Shown one piece after another: positions 25,010 through 33,814 of a stretch of DNA of 54,915 nt. Within the stretch, counting starts at the first letter, position 1. Each line of letters opens with the position of its first letter. Under the pieces are notes generated by a model. It had not been told where the DNA came from. It saw only the letters and a program-made list of their open reading frames with translations, and made no database searches. Origin of the DNA: Burkholderiaceae bacterium (GTDB taxonomy: Bacteria; Pseudomonadota; Gammaproteobacteria; Burkholderiales; Burkholderiaceae_B); the NCBI GenBank assembly GCA_020851995.1, contig JADZBO010000083.1, positions 1-54,915 of the forward strand, given 5' to 3'. The translations under genes and the position numbers were made by a program.

Positions 25010-25948
25010 ATGGAAATTCGGCAGCTGAAGTACTTTGTCAAAATTGTCGAACTGGGAAGCCTGACACGCGCTGCCGAAGTCCTGTTCATCGCACAGCCGG
25101 CGCTGAGCCAGCAGATGGCGAGCCTGGAGCGCGACCTCGGTGTGAAGCTGCTGGGCCGCAGCGTACGCGGGGTGACGATGACCGAGGCCGGCGAGGCGTT
25201 CTACAAGCAGGCCAACATTATCCTCAAGCAGGTCGATATGGCGCGCCATGTGGTGCTGGCCGCGCATGAGCAGCCCAGCGGCAGCGTTTCGGTCGGTCTG
25301 CCGAGCAGCATTGCCAATGTGCTGGCTGTCCCGCTGGTGCGCAACGTGCGAACTCAGTTTCCGAATGTACTGCTCGAATTTCATGAGAGTCCCAGTTTCT
25401 ATCTGGACGAACTCGTGATGAACGGACGCATTGACATCGGCCTGCTGTTTGGCTCCAACCGAAGCAAGGGTCTGAAGTTCCGCAAGCTGCTGACGGAAAG
25501 CCTCTATCTGGTGGGTGCCGCCGGTTCCTTCAAGGATGATAAGCCCGTGCCACTTGCGCAGCTCGCGGACTATCCGCTGCTGGTGCCCAGTCGGCCCAAC
25601 AGCATTCGCCTGCAGCTGGACCAGGCATTTGCTCAGGTCGGTTTGAAATACACGCCCAGCGCGGAGATCAACTCGACACCGGTGCTCAAGCGGCTCGTCG
25701 AAGACGGTCTGGGCTTCACGGTGATTCCGTGGTGTGCGGCGGACGCGGAAATGGCCGCCGGGCGACTGCAAGGGCGACAGGTCATCGACCCCGAAGTCGC
25801 GCGTGAGGTTTCAGTTTGCTATTCAGACAAAATGCCGATGAGCTTTGCCGCGGAAGCTGTTTGCGAACTCATGATCGGCACAGTATCCGAACTGGTCGCG
25901 AGCGGTCGCTGGCGCGGCGTACATATCGATCAAAAGATCTGGCAGTAG
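25010..25948 (+). CDS. LysR family transcriptional regulator
   Basis: The 312-residue protein begins MEIRQLKYFVKIVELGSLTR and has the winged HTH AEVLFIAQPALSQQMASLER, followed by a periplasmic-binding-like effector domain with VSVGLPSSIANVLAVPLV. The N-terminus and the SIAN/VLA region resemble the Nac/TsaR-type branch. It is in the same direction as, and 9 bp behind, LivM, so it is probably part of the transporter operon and autoregulated. Its promoter target is not obvious; the dyad at 17325-17341 is one candidate. Confidence 0.92.
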   Translation: MEIRQLKYFVKIVELGSLTRAAEVLFIAQPALSQQMASLERDLGVKLLGRSVRGVTMTEAGEAFYKQANIILKQVDMARHVVLAAHEQPSGSVSVGLPSSIANVLAVPLVRNVRTQFPNVLLEFHESPSFYLDELVMNGRIDIGLLFGSNRSKGLKFRKLLTESLYLVGAAGSFKDDKPVPLAQLADYPLLVPSRPNSIRLQLDQAFAQVGLKYTPSAEINSTPVLKRLVEDGLGFTVIPWCAADAEMAAGRLQGRQVIDPEVAREVSVCYSDKMPMSFAAEAVCELMIGTVSELVASGRWRGVHIDQKIWQ

Positions 25949-26089
25949 CGCGTTTCCAACCTTTGCAGCGAATTTGAGTTTTATTGTTCACCTGAATCAG
26001 TGCCTTCCACACTTCCCCCAACGATCAGCTGCGTGCGCAGGCCCTCTGGCGCACACCACTGAGCCACTCTCACAATGAAGAGATATCGA

Positions 26090-27286
26090 ATGTCCAAGAT
26101 ACAAGCATCGACACCGCTTAAAAACATCCGGGTCCTCGATCTGACGCGTGTGCGCGCCGGTCCCACCTGTGTGCGGATGCTGGCCGACTTCGGCGCCGAC
26201 GTCGTGCGCGTCGAACCGCCCCCCGGCGTCGATCCTAATGAGGCGTCCTTCGCGGCAGACCGGATGGGCGGCGATTTTCAGAATCTGAATCGCAACAAAC
26301 GTGCCGTGACTTTGAATTTGAAGACGCCCGAAGGTGTCGAGATTTTCAAGCGGATGGTCGCAACGGCAGACGTTGTCGCCGAGAACTGGCGGCCCGACGT
26401 CAAAAAGCGGCTCGGACTGGACTATGAGTCACTCAAGAAAATCAATCCGCGCGTGATTCTGGTGAGTATCTCCGGGTTTGGCCAGGATGGGCCGTACGCC
26501 TGGCGCCCGGGTTTTGACCAGATTGCGCAGGGTATGGGCGGTTTGATGAGCGTGACCGGTCTGCCGGGACAGGGTCCGGTCCGCGCGGGCCATGCGGTGG
26601 CGGATTCAAGCGCCGGTCTTTATGCCGCTCTGGGCGTCATGATGGCGTTGTTCGAACGCGAAACATCCGGCGAGGGCCAGTGGGTGCAGTCCTCGTTGCT
26701 GCAGTCGATGATCGCCATGATGGATTTTCAGGCGGCGCGCTATCTGGTCGAGGGGGTGATTCCCCAGCAGGCGGGCAACAACCATCCGACCGCGACACCG
26801 ATGGGGCTTTACGAGGCCTCGGATGGGAGCTTCAACCTGGGTGTTGCCGGCGAGGGCATCTGGGCCAACCTTTGTGGCGTCGTGGGCAAGCCGGAGTGGG
26901 TCACCGACGAGCGGTTTCACAACGAGAAGGCACGCTATCAGCAACGACCACAACTGAACGAATTGCTCAACGACATCTTTCGGACAAAAACGGTCGCTCA
27001 CTGGGTCGAGGCGCTCAATAAGGCCGGCGTTCCGGCAGGCCCTGTCTATGACGTGAAGCAAATGTTCGAGGATCCTCAGGTGCAGCACCTCAAGGCCTGG
27101 AAAGAAGTGACTTCCCCCGCAGGCGTGTCGAAAAAGCTGATCACTCAGCCCTGCGTGCTGAGTCGCACACCGGCTGACATTGTCACCATCGCGCCTTCCT
27201 GCGGAGAGCATTCGGATGAGATTCTCGGCGAAGCAGGGTATAGCGCGCAAGAGATCGCCGGCTTTCGCGCACGGGGCGTGGTCTGA
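26090..27286 (+). CDS. CaiB/BaiF (class III) CoA-transferase (second copy)
   Basis: The protein of about 398 residues has the family start NIRVLDLTRVRAGPTCVRML, then FQNLNRNKRAVTLNLKT, FDQIAQGMGGLMSVTGLPG and the likely catalytic Asp172 in AVADSSAGLYAALGV. It is not closely similar to the copy at 11347. AAGAGA before the ATG at 26090 favours this start over the in-frame ATG at 26075. It is followed 53 bp later by a second 3-hydroxyisobutyrate-dehydrogenase-like gene, repeating the enzyme classes of the Liv operon. Confidence 0.9.
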   Translation: MSKIQASTPLKNIRVLDLTRVRAGPTCVRMLADFGADVVRVEPPPGVDPNEASFAADRMGGDFQNLNRNKRAVTLNLKTPEGVEIFKRMVATADVVAENWRPDVKKRLGLDYESLKKINPRVILVSISGFGQDGPYAWRPGFDQIAQGMGGLMSVTGLPGQGPVRAGHAVADSSAGLYAALGVMMALFERETSGEGQWVQSSLLQSMIAMMDFQAARYLVEGVIPQQAGNNHPTATPMGLYEASDGSFNLGVAGEGIWANLCGVVGKPEWVTDERFHNEKARYQQRPQLNELLNDIFRTKTVAHWVEALNKAGVPAGPVYDVKQMFEDPQVQHLKAWKEVTSPAGVSKKLITQPCVLSRTPADIVTIAPSCGEHSDEILGEAGYSAQEIAGFRARGVV

Positions 27287-27339
27287 CGCAGTGTTCAACG
27301 CTAGCAGGTCTAGCACATTCCAGTGCCGGAGGTGAAGGG

Positions 27340-28233
27340 ATGACGATCAGGACTGTTGGCTTTATCGGCGTTGGCAACATGGGGGCCGGTATGGCGCGCT
27401 GCGTGCGCGATGCCGGATTTGATCTGACTGTCTGCGACTCGAATCCCGAGGCGCTTGAAAGATTCCGTCTGGAGGGGGTGCGCACCACGCGGCGAGCGGC
27501 CGATTGTGCCGGCATGGATGCGGTCATCGTGCTGGTTGCCAACGATGCGCAGATCCGCGCCGTGACGCTGGGCCCCGACGGAATCGCCAGCGCAGTCCGC
27601 GCCGGACACCAACCGCTGGTGTGTCTGATGAGCACGACGCTGCCCGAGACCGTTGCTGAGGTGGCCGCCGGCCTTGCGGCCGTCGGCGTTCGAATGGTCG
27701 ATGCGCCGGTCAGCGGCGGCCAGGTCCGTGCCGAGAACGCTACGCTGACCATTATGATCGCCGGGGACGACGCCGATATCGACCGGGCTGAGCCTTTGAT
27801 GCGTTCCATGGGCCGTGACGTCTTTCGCTGCGGTGCTCAGGGTGCGGCGGAAGTCGTCAAACTGGTCAATAACATGCTGGGAATCGCCAGTATGTACCTG
27901 GCGGCTGAAGCCTTTGACCTGGCCGCGCGCCATGGTGTGCCGATGGAGCGGCTCATTCCGATCCTGGAGGTGAGCAGCGGTCGCAACTTCCTCACTGCGG
28001 ATGCAGCGATGACCCCGAAGCATTTTCAGACCTGGGTACGGTCAGGGCCGGCCTTTGACGCCTTGATCAGTATCCTGCGCAAGGATTTACATCTGGCACA
28101 GGCGCTCGCCCGCCCCGTGGGTGCCGAGATGCCTCTTTTGGACGAAATTTCGCGCCATGTGGATGCGACTGATGATGCCGTTCTGCAACGCTGGACGCGC
28201 CTGGCTACCCAGAGTGCTCTGAGTCGCACCTGA
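27340..28233 (+). CDS. 3-hydroxyisobutyrate-dehydrogenase-family NAD(P) oxidoreductase (second copy)
   Basis: The 297-residue protein has VGFIGVGNMGAGMARCV for NAD(P), the substrate signature DAPVSGGQVRAENATLTIM, and the catalytic Lys in AAEVVKLVNNMLG. It has the usual family length. A good GGAGG ribosome-binding site precedes the ATG. It differs strongly from the paralogue at 20679 and probably acts on another beta-hydroxyacid. With the preceding CoA-transferase it may form a two-gene unit. Confidence 0.9.
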   Translation: MTIRTVGFIGVGNMGAGMARCVRDAGFDLTVCDSNPEALERFRLEGVRTTRRAADCAGMDAVIVLVANDAQIRAVTLGPDGIASAVRAGHQPLVCLMSTTLPETVAEVAAGLAAVGVRMVDAPVSGGQVRAENATLTIMIAGDDADIDRAEPLMRSMGRDVFRCGAQGAAEVVKLVNNMLGIASMYLAAEAFDLAARHGVPMERLIPILEVSSGRNFLTADAAMTPKHFQTWVRSGPAFDALISILRKDLHLAQALARPVGAEMPLLDEISRHVDATDDAVLQRWTRLATQSALSRT

Positions 28234-28301
28234 CCGGTTGTGCAAATAATTGCCAATTTTCAATGGATCAACGACGGATTGGCGTAAAATAAGCATTACT
28301 A

Positions 28302-28322
28302 ATCAACTACTCATCAACTACT
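28302..28322 (+). repeat. Adjacent direct repeats of atcaactact before the glycosyltransferase gene
   Basis: atcaactact occurs at 28302-28311 and again at 28313-28322, separated by one base, 26 nt before the ATG and just after a possible -10 box (TAAAAT at 28285-28290). It may be a binding site for the response regulator encoded downstream, since AraC-type and response-regulator proteins often bind direct repeats. Confidence 0.4.
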
Positions 28323-28347
28323 AAGCGTATATCTCGCTGCGAAAGGC

Positions 28348-29391
28348 ATGATGTCACATACGCTTGTCGTCAATCATAGCCACCTGGATCCCGATTGGCG
28401 GTGGCTCGAGGATTCCCTCGGTGGGTCACGCTTCGATTGGCGTCATTTCACGTCTTTTGATCAGGGCTGGTTTTCCGGCGACCGGCCACCGCGTGCGTGG
28501 TTCGGGCGGTTTATGGCAGCCCATAAGGCAGTGCGCGCCGCCGAGACCTCCGGTCGTTGCCTGTTCGTCTCGCATGGACCACGCCCCGCCTTTTATGCCT
28601 CGTGGATCTCCGGTATTCGCGGCAAACGCATCAACCCACACCTGGTGTTTTCCTTCAATTTCACGACGCTCCCCGAGGGGCGCCGTCGTCGCCAGATGAT
28701 TGAGACTTTCAAGTCGGTCGACCGGTTTGCGGTTTACTCCCGTCTGGAAAAGGATCTTTACGCAGAGTATTTCGGGATTGCCCCGGAAAAAATCGATTTC
28801 ATTCACTTCGCTGTTGCGCCCCCGAACATCGATAAGTCTGCTGCATTACCGCTGGATCAGCCCTACGTATGCGCAATCGGTAGCCAGGCAAGGGACTATC
28901 GCCTGCTTTTCGAGGCGGCGCGGGCGCTGCCTTCGGTACGGTTTTGCGTGATTGCCTACCACGCGGCGGTCACGGGACTTACTGTGCCCCCTAACGTGAC
29001 ATTGTTGCAGGGCGTCACGTTCAATTTTGCCGCACAGGTGGCTGCTGGCGCGCAGTTCATGGTGCTTCCCCTCAACAGCGGCACCGTGCACTGCGGTCAC
29101 GTGACCACTGTCATGGCGATGCAGATGAATTGTCCTATGATTGCGACTGATTCCGTCGGATTGCACGATTACCTGCAGCACGGGCACAGTGCAGTTCTGG
29201 TCGAACCCAAGCGCGTCGATGCGATGGTTGAAGCCATCCGGCAAGGTCTCGACAATCCGGACAAGATGCGATCGTACGCGGAGCGTGCCCGGGAATATGC
29301 GCTGCAACACTGTGATGAGCGTGTGACTGTCGACTACTTCGAGCGGGTCCTGACCGAATTCGAGGCTGATGGCCGGTTTTGCAGATCCTAG
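28348..29391 (+). CDS. Glycosyltransferase-like protein (GT-B fold, family 1/4 type)
   Basis: The 347-residue soluble protein has a C-terminal half typical of group 1 glycosyltransferases: YVCAIGSQARDYRLLFEAAR, NVTLLQGVTF, MVLPLNSGTVHCGHVT, then MIATDSVGLHDYLQHG and AVLVEPKRVDAM. The N-terminal half (residues 1-165) is not one I recognise. The nucleotide-sugar donor and acceptor are unknown. Its stop is only 3 nt before the PAS gene, which runs into a response regulator and a kinase, so it seems to belong to a signalling operon rather than a polysaccharide cluster. Confidence 0.75.
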   Translation: MMSHTLVVNHSHLDPDWRWLEDSLGGSRFDWRHFTSFDQGWFSGDRPPRAWFGRFMAAHKAVRAAETSGRCLFVSHGPRPAFYASWISGIRGKRINPHLVFSFNFTTLPEGRRRRQMIETFKSVDRFAVYSRLEKDLYAEYFGIAPEKIDFIHFAVAPPNIDKSAALPLDQPYVCAIGSQARDYRLLFEAARALPSVRFCVIAYHAAVTGLTVPPNVTLLQGVTFNFAAQVAAGAQFMVLPLNSGTVHCGHVTTVMAMQMNCPMIATDSVGLHDYLQHGHSAVLVEPKRVDAMVEAIRQGLDNPDKMRSYAERAREYALQHCDERVTVDYFERVLTEFEADGRFCRS

Positions 29392-29394
29392 TCC

Positions 29395-29796
29395 ATGCAG
29401 TTTCCTGACCACACCGTTCAAAGTGACCGTCGCGATTGCGTGTTCTATGCATGCGAAGCTGTGGGTGATTTTGATGTGACCTATGTCAGTGGGGCGGTCT
29501 GCGATCTGTTCGGTTACACGGTCGAATTTTGTCTTGCAACGAAATCGTTCTGGGCAGACCGTATCCATCCCGAGGACAAGGAGCGGGTCTTTGCAAATCT
29601 CGGCAAATTGTTCGAGCATCGCAACCATGTGCATTCCTACAGGTTTTGCCACCGCGATGGGCACTATATCGAGGTCAGGGACGAGTTAGTCCTCCTCGCC
29701 CATTCCGGTGGCGGGTCCAAGGAGCTCGTGGGAAAGATGATCCCGGTCGTGCACGCACATCCTGCTGTGCCAGGTGCCGATGGAGAAGCGCACTAG
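29395..29796 (+). CDS. Stand-alone PAS-domain protein
   Basis: The 133-residue protein consists of a single PAS domain of the PAS_3 type. FDVTYVSGAVCDLFGYTVEF, then WADRIHPEDKERVFANLG and YRFCHRDGHYIEVRDEL are the usual blocks. It has no output domain, signal peptide or membrane segment. It lies 3 nt after the glycosyltransferase and 2 nt before the response regulator, so it may be the missing sensory module of the soluble kinase encoded two genes later. The ligand is unknown. Confidence 0.85.
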   Translation: MQFPDHTVQSDRRDCVFYACEAVGDFDVTYVSGAVCDLFGYTVEFCLATKSFWADRIHPEDKERVFANLGKLFEHRNHVHSYRFCHRDGHYIEVRDELVLLAHSGGGSKELVGKMIPVVHAHPAVPGADGEAH

Positions 29797-29798
29797 CC

Positions 29799-30611
29799 AT
29801 GCAGGATATCGATCCCCGCATTCTCATTGTTGATGATCAGCCGGAATCCATTGCCTTGTTGCTGCGTTACTTCGAGGGACAACCGGTCGATGTCATGATC
29901 GCCGTGAGCGGAGTTGACGGACTGCGTCGCGTCGCAGATGCGCCGCCGGACATCGTGTTGCTCGACGTGGCCATGCCGGGCATGGATGGCTTTGAGGTGT
30001 GCCGTCGCCTGAAAGCGGATCCCGACTCCTCGGACATTCCGGTCATATTTCTGTCCGCAAACTCCGGCCTGGAGCACCGACTCGATGGCTTCGCCTGTGG
30101 CGCAGTCGATTACATCGGTAAGCCATTCAGTGCCGAAGAAGTGCTTGCGCGTGCCTTTGTGCACGTGCGGCACAAACGCAAGATGCAGACGCTCGAAGCA
30201 ATTTCCTTCCAGGGTGCACCGGCGGGCCGAAGCGATTCCGCATCGCGTGACAAGCGACTGGTGATGGCTGCCATCGCCGAATTGCGCCGTGACGATGCGG
30301 CGTGGAATGGGCTTGATATGCTCGCGCGTCGCGTGGGCACGCACGGGAAAAAGCTCACTGAACTTTTTCGAACGCAGTTCGGGATGACGGTTTATGAGTA
30401 CCTGATCGATATACGGCTGGAGACGGCACGCTGGCATCTGTCCAACACGACCACGCAGATCCAGTCCATCGCCGAACGCGCGGGGTATCGAAATCCCAGT
30501 GACTTTTCCAGGGCGTTCCGACACCGCTATGGTGTGGGGCCGCGCCAATATCGCAAAGCGGGTGCGCCGACCACCCCGGGGCGCCCAGTGCAAGGCGCGC
30601 GATGTGACTGA
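29799..30611 (+). CDS. Response regulator: REC domain with AraC-type DNA-binding domain
   Basis: The 270-residue protein has an N-terminal receiver with the phosphoacceptor Asp56 (IVLLDVAMPGMDGFEV) and conserved Lys108 (IGKPFSAEEVL). The C-terminal AraC/XylS-type domain spans about residues 160-258 and has two helix-turn-helix units (GLDMLARRVGTHGKKLTELF and QSIAERAGYRNPSDFSRAF, ending YRHRYGVGPRQYRK-like). The ATG at 29799 lies 2 nt after the PAS gene; sequence upstream in this frame only overlaps that gene. It overlaps the histidine-kinase gene by 8 bp. Confidence 0.93.
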   Translation: MQDIDPRILIVDDQPESIALLLRYFEGQPVDVMIAVSGVDGLRRVADAPPDIVLLDVAMPGMDGFEVCRRLKADPDSSDIPVIFLSANSGLEHRLDGFACGAVDYIGKPFSAEEVLARAFVHVRHKRKMQTLEAISFQGAPAGRSDSASRDKRLVMAAIAELRRDDAAWNGLDMLARRVGTHGKKLTELFRTQFGMTVYEYLIDIRLETARWHLSNTTTQIQSIAERAGYRNPSDFSRAFRHRYGVGPRQYRKAGAPTTPGRPVQGARCD

Positions 30612-31743
30612 GCGGTCGGGGGCAAGGCCAAGCAGGTCGAATCACGCCACCACCGGCGAGGATGTCTCCCGCCTGAGCCGCGCGGAACTCGTTCGTCTGG
30701 TTGAGCAGGGCCGACGATCCCAGGCCAAGCTGGAGCAACTTGGGCTCGATCTCGTGGCACGTACGCTCGAGGCCGAGGCTGCGATTGTTGCAAAGACGCG
30801 ATTTCTTTCCAGTGTCACGCACGAATTGCGAACCCCGCTGCACACGATTCTTGGTTATGTGCGCCTGATGATCGGCGAGAGCGATGGTGAGTCGCACCGT
30901 CAGCTTGTGATTGTGGAGCGCAGCGCAAATCAGTTGCTCAGGTTGATCAACGATCTCCTCGACTACAACTCGCCGGAGAGCAAACCCGGGGTGACGGAAC
31001 CGGAGCCGATGTCGCTTAACGCATTGATCGAGGAGGTCAGCCGTTCCTCCGAGCGCCATGCCATCTCGAACGACGTGCGCTTTGACGTTGCACTCTCTGC
31101 CGGATTGCCCGGCGAAATTGAAGCCGATGCGGGTCGACTCTTTCAGGTGCTCGACAATCTGGTGGGAAACGCCTGCAAATACGCACGCGCAGGCTCCGTG
31201 ACGCTCGCGATTTCCTGTGGCCCGGCTTCCGGGGGGGATCATGGTTCGTGCGCCGATCGTTGCCGTCTGCATTTTTCTGTCAGCGATACAGGCGTTGGAA
31301 TTCCTCCGGATGAACTACAGACGATCTTCATGCCCTTCGGTCGGGGCTCCAATGTGGCCAGTCAGCCCGGGATCGGTCTGGGGCTAACCATTGCCCGACA
31401 ATGGGTTGAGGCAATGGGTGGAGCGCTGGAGGTTGAAAGCCAGCTCGGACTTGGCAGCCGATTCTATTTCTCGATCGATGTCCCGATTGTCAGAGGCGAG
31501 CCGGTGCCGGCGACCGATCGGCCTGCCCCCATGTTGTTGAACCTTGCTGCCGGGGATATCGAAGCGCTGCGCGAGATGGTGGCGCTTGGCCGCGTGATCC
31601 GGCTTGCCCAATGGGCTGAAGCACAGGCGGAAGTGCCCGGAACCAACCGGCCGCTGCTCGGGCATATTGCCCGGTTGGCGCGCGATGCCGACCTTTACGC
31701 GCTCCGCCGTCTTGTCGGAGACATATCAATTGAGCCGAACTGA
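30604..31743 (+). CDS. Soluble sensor histidine kinase without an N-terminal sensor domain
   Basis: The protein of about 379 residues has the phospho-acceptor His73 in SSVTHELRTPLHTILGY, then the ATPase boxes NLVGNACKYA, DTGVGIPPDEL and GIGLGLTIARQWVE. It has no membrane segment and only a short N-terminal coiled coil. A C-terminal tail of about 75 residues (LLNLAAGDIEALREMVALGR onward) resembles tails seen in some hybrid kinases. I place the start at GTG 30604, overlapping the response-regulator stop; no strong ribosome-binding site is visible, and the frame is open upstream to 30499. It probably pairs with the preceding REC-AraC protein and may sense through the separate PAS protein. Confidence 0.88.
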   Translation: MTERSGARPSRSNHATTGEDVSRLSRAELVRLVEQGRRSQAKLEQLGLDLVARTLEAEAAIVAKTRFLSSVTHELRTPLHTILGYVRLMIGESDGESHRQLVIVERSANQLLRLINDLLDYNSPESKPGVTEPEPMSLNALIEEVSRSSERHAISNDVRFDVALSAGLPGEIEADAGRLFQVLDNLVGNACKYARAGSVTLAISCGPASGGDHGSCADRCRLHFSVSDTGVGIPPDELQTIFMPFGRGSNVASQPGIGLGLTIARQWVEAMGGALEVESQLGLGSRFYFSIDVPIVRGEPVPATDRPAPMLLNLAAGDIEALREMVALGRVIRLAQWAEAQAEVPGTNRPLLGHIARLARDADLYALRRLVGDISIEPN

Positions 31744-31801
31744 CGCACGACCGCATTTTGGTTTAAGGTGAGCACTCTTTTCCTGTAAGCGAGGTGCTGT
31801 G

Positions 31802-32872
31802 ATGATGCCTAAATGGACGTGGATCGCGCCGGTTCTGGCCATTGCGCTGCTGGGGCTTGCTCAGTTCGTTGCCACCACGCCGATCCTGGCATTGATTGAT
31901 GCCATCGCCCTGATGGGCGCCGTGTTTTCGGCCGTGCACCATGCCGAGGTCGTTGCACATAAACTCGGCGAGCCTTTTGGAACGCTGGTGCTTGCAGTCG
32001 CGGTGACGGTCATCGAGGCCTCCCTGATCCTGTCGCTGATGATGGGCTCGGACCAAGCTTCGCCGACGCTTGCGCGCGACACGCTCTATGCGGCGGTGAT
32101 GATCATCTGTACCGGAGTTGTGGGGCTTTGCGTGCTGCTTGGCGGGCTTCGGCATCGTGAGCAGTCCTTCCGGGTCGAGGGCGCCGGCGCCGGGTTTGCG
32201 GCACTCATTGCGATGTCCGGCATGACCCTGGTGTTGCCATCCTTCACTCTGAGTACGGCCGGTGCCACCTACAACGTACCGCAGCTCGCGTTCGTCGCTG
32301 TGATGTCCCTTTTGCTCTGGGCGGTGTTCGTTTTTGTGCAGACAATACGACATCGCGATTACTTCCTCCCCCCAAGCCAACGCGCCGGCCTCGATGAGCA
32401 TGCCGCGCCACCCTCAAGCGCGCAGGCTTGGGCCAGCTTCGGACTCCTGCTCGTGTCGCTCATCGCCGTGGTGGGATTGGCCAAGACGATTTCGCCCTCG
32501 ATCGAACGCGCGGTCGTTGCCGTGGGCGCCCCGAAGGCTGTGATCGGGATCATTATTGCGATTCTGGTGTTATTGCCTGAAACGTGGGCAGCCGTGCGCG
32601 CCGCGCGTGCCGATCGTTTGCAGACCAGCATCAATCTGGCAATCGGGTCGGCTCTGGCCAGCATTGGCCTGACGGTTCCGGTGGTGGCAGTCGCCTCGAT
32701 TGCGTTTGACCTGCCGCTGGTTCTGGGGCTTGCAGACAAGGAGCTCGTCCTGCTGGTGATGACATTCATGGTGAGTATGGTGACGCTGGCCACCGGACGC
32801 ACGCATGTGATGCTCGGCGCGATTCATATGGTGCTTTTCATGGCGTTCCTGTTTCTGGCGCTGGTGCCCTGA
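31802..32872 (+). CDS. chaA: Ca2+/H+ antiporter (ChaA family)
   Basis: The 356-residue membrane protein has about 11 hydrophobic segments and the two inverted alpha-repeat motifs of cation/proton exchangers: HKLGEPFGTLVLAVAVTVIE in the first half and LPETWAAVRAARADRLQTSI followed by NLAIGSALASIGLTVP in the second, each with the critical Glu. It exports calcium (and possibly Na+ or K+) in exchange for protons. GAGG at 31791-31794 favours the ATG at 31802; a GTG lies just before it. It follows the kinase gene by 58 bp and may have its own promoter. Confidence 0.9.
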   Translation: MMPKWTWIAPVLAIALLGLAQFVATTPILALIDAIALMGAVFSAVHHAEVVAHKLGEPFGTLVLAVAVTVIEASLILSLMMGSDQASPTLARDTLYAAVMIICTGVVGLCVLLGGLRHREQSFRVEGAGAGFAALIAMSGMTLVLPSFTLSTAGATYNVPQLAFVAVMSLLLWAVFVFVQTIRHRDYFLPPSQRAGLDEHAAPPSSAQAWASFGLLLVSLIAVVGLAKTISPSIERAVVAVGAPKAVIGIIIAILVLLPETWAAVRAARADRLQTSINLAIGSALASIGLTVPVVAVASIAFDLPLVLGLADKELVLLVMTFMVSMVTLATGRTHVMLGAIHMVLFMAFLFLALVP

Positions 32873-33047
32873 GCATTGATTTGCCGTGACTGGAGGGTGT
32901 ACGACACCATGGTGGTTTCGAAGGATGTCCTGAATTTCGGGTTCAACGAAATTTCACGAGATCGCCGCTGGCTTGTTCGCAGCGCCGGGCCGCGAATCGA
33001 CCCCGGAGGAGATCGCCTTTTTGCAGACACCCGGGTCGTCGTTCTGA

Positions 33048-33647
33048 CTAAGCGCCGAAGGCGAACTTTCCCTCGGCCACGAGTTCTTCCAGCGGTAAGC
33101 GCTGGCTGGGAATTTCGCGCTGGGCAAGTGCTTCTGGAAGCAGGCTTTTATCGCCGATCCGACCGATCGCCACGACGGCTTCAATTGCATAATCCGCGGG
33201 TACGCCCAGTCGAGTCCGCAGAAGGTCGCGATCGAATCCCGCCATCGCATGGGCGTGCCAGCCGGCTTGCGTTGTCTGTAACGCAAGGTTCGCCCAGGCG
33301 GCACCGGCATCGAAAGAGTGCGACGGCAGGGGCCTGTGTTCGACGTAACCCGGTGCAACCCAGTGTGTGCGTGACAGCACCACAATCAGCGCTCCCGCGC
33401 GGTGTGCCCAATCGCGGTTGAATTCGACCAGAGTGCCAAAGATGGGATCCCAGGCTGCGGTGTCACGCAGTGCGTAGATGAAACGCCAGGGTTGCGAATT
33501 CGAAGCAGAAGGCGCCCAGCGCGCGGCTTCGAGACATTGCATGAGGTCCGAGTGGCTGATCGCCTCGCCCGTAAAGGCACGCGGTGACCAGCGCCGCGTG
33601 AAGAGCGGATCGATCGGGTGTTGGGTCAAACGTGTTGCGGTGGACAT
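33048..33647 (-). CDS. Nitroreductase family FMN-dependent oxidoreductase
   Basis: The 199-residue protein has the FMN-binding N-terminus RRWSPRAFTGEAISHSDLMQ and ARWAPSASNSQPWRFIYAL, and the C-terminal AVVAIGRIGDKSLLPE. Its length fits the family, which reduces nitro groups, quinones or enones with NAD(P)H. The substrate is unknown. It is a single gene transcribed opposite to its neighbours. The 175-bp gap between it and the antiporter gene holds no clear gene. Confidence 0.88.
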   Translation of the reverse strand: MSTATRLTQHPIDPLFTRRWSPRAFTGEAISHSDLMQCLEAARWAPSASNSQPWRFIYALRDTAAWDPIFGTLVEFNRDWAHRAGALIVVLSRTHWVAPGYVEHRPLPSHSFDAGAAWANLALQTTQAGWHAHAMAGFDRDLLRTRLGVPADYAIEAVVAIGRIGDKSLLPEALAQREIPSQRLPLEELVAEGKFAFGA

Positions 33648-33814
33648 TGGAGTCTCCGGTTGAGGGCTTCAGACAGCAGGCGGTAAACGCTGTCCCTGTG
33701 TGCAGCGCATCGGTCGCAAGCCGGCGGACAGCGATAGCCGCCCGGGCTGTCGTTCAATGGTTATGATGGACGATCGAAAAAACTTTGATGAACAAGAATT
33801 CGGCGGAGATGATA

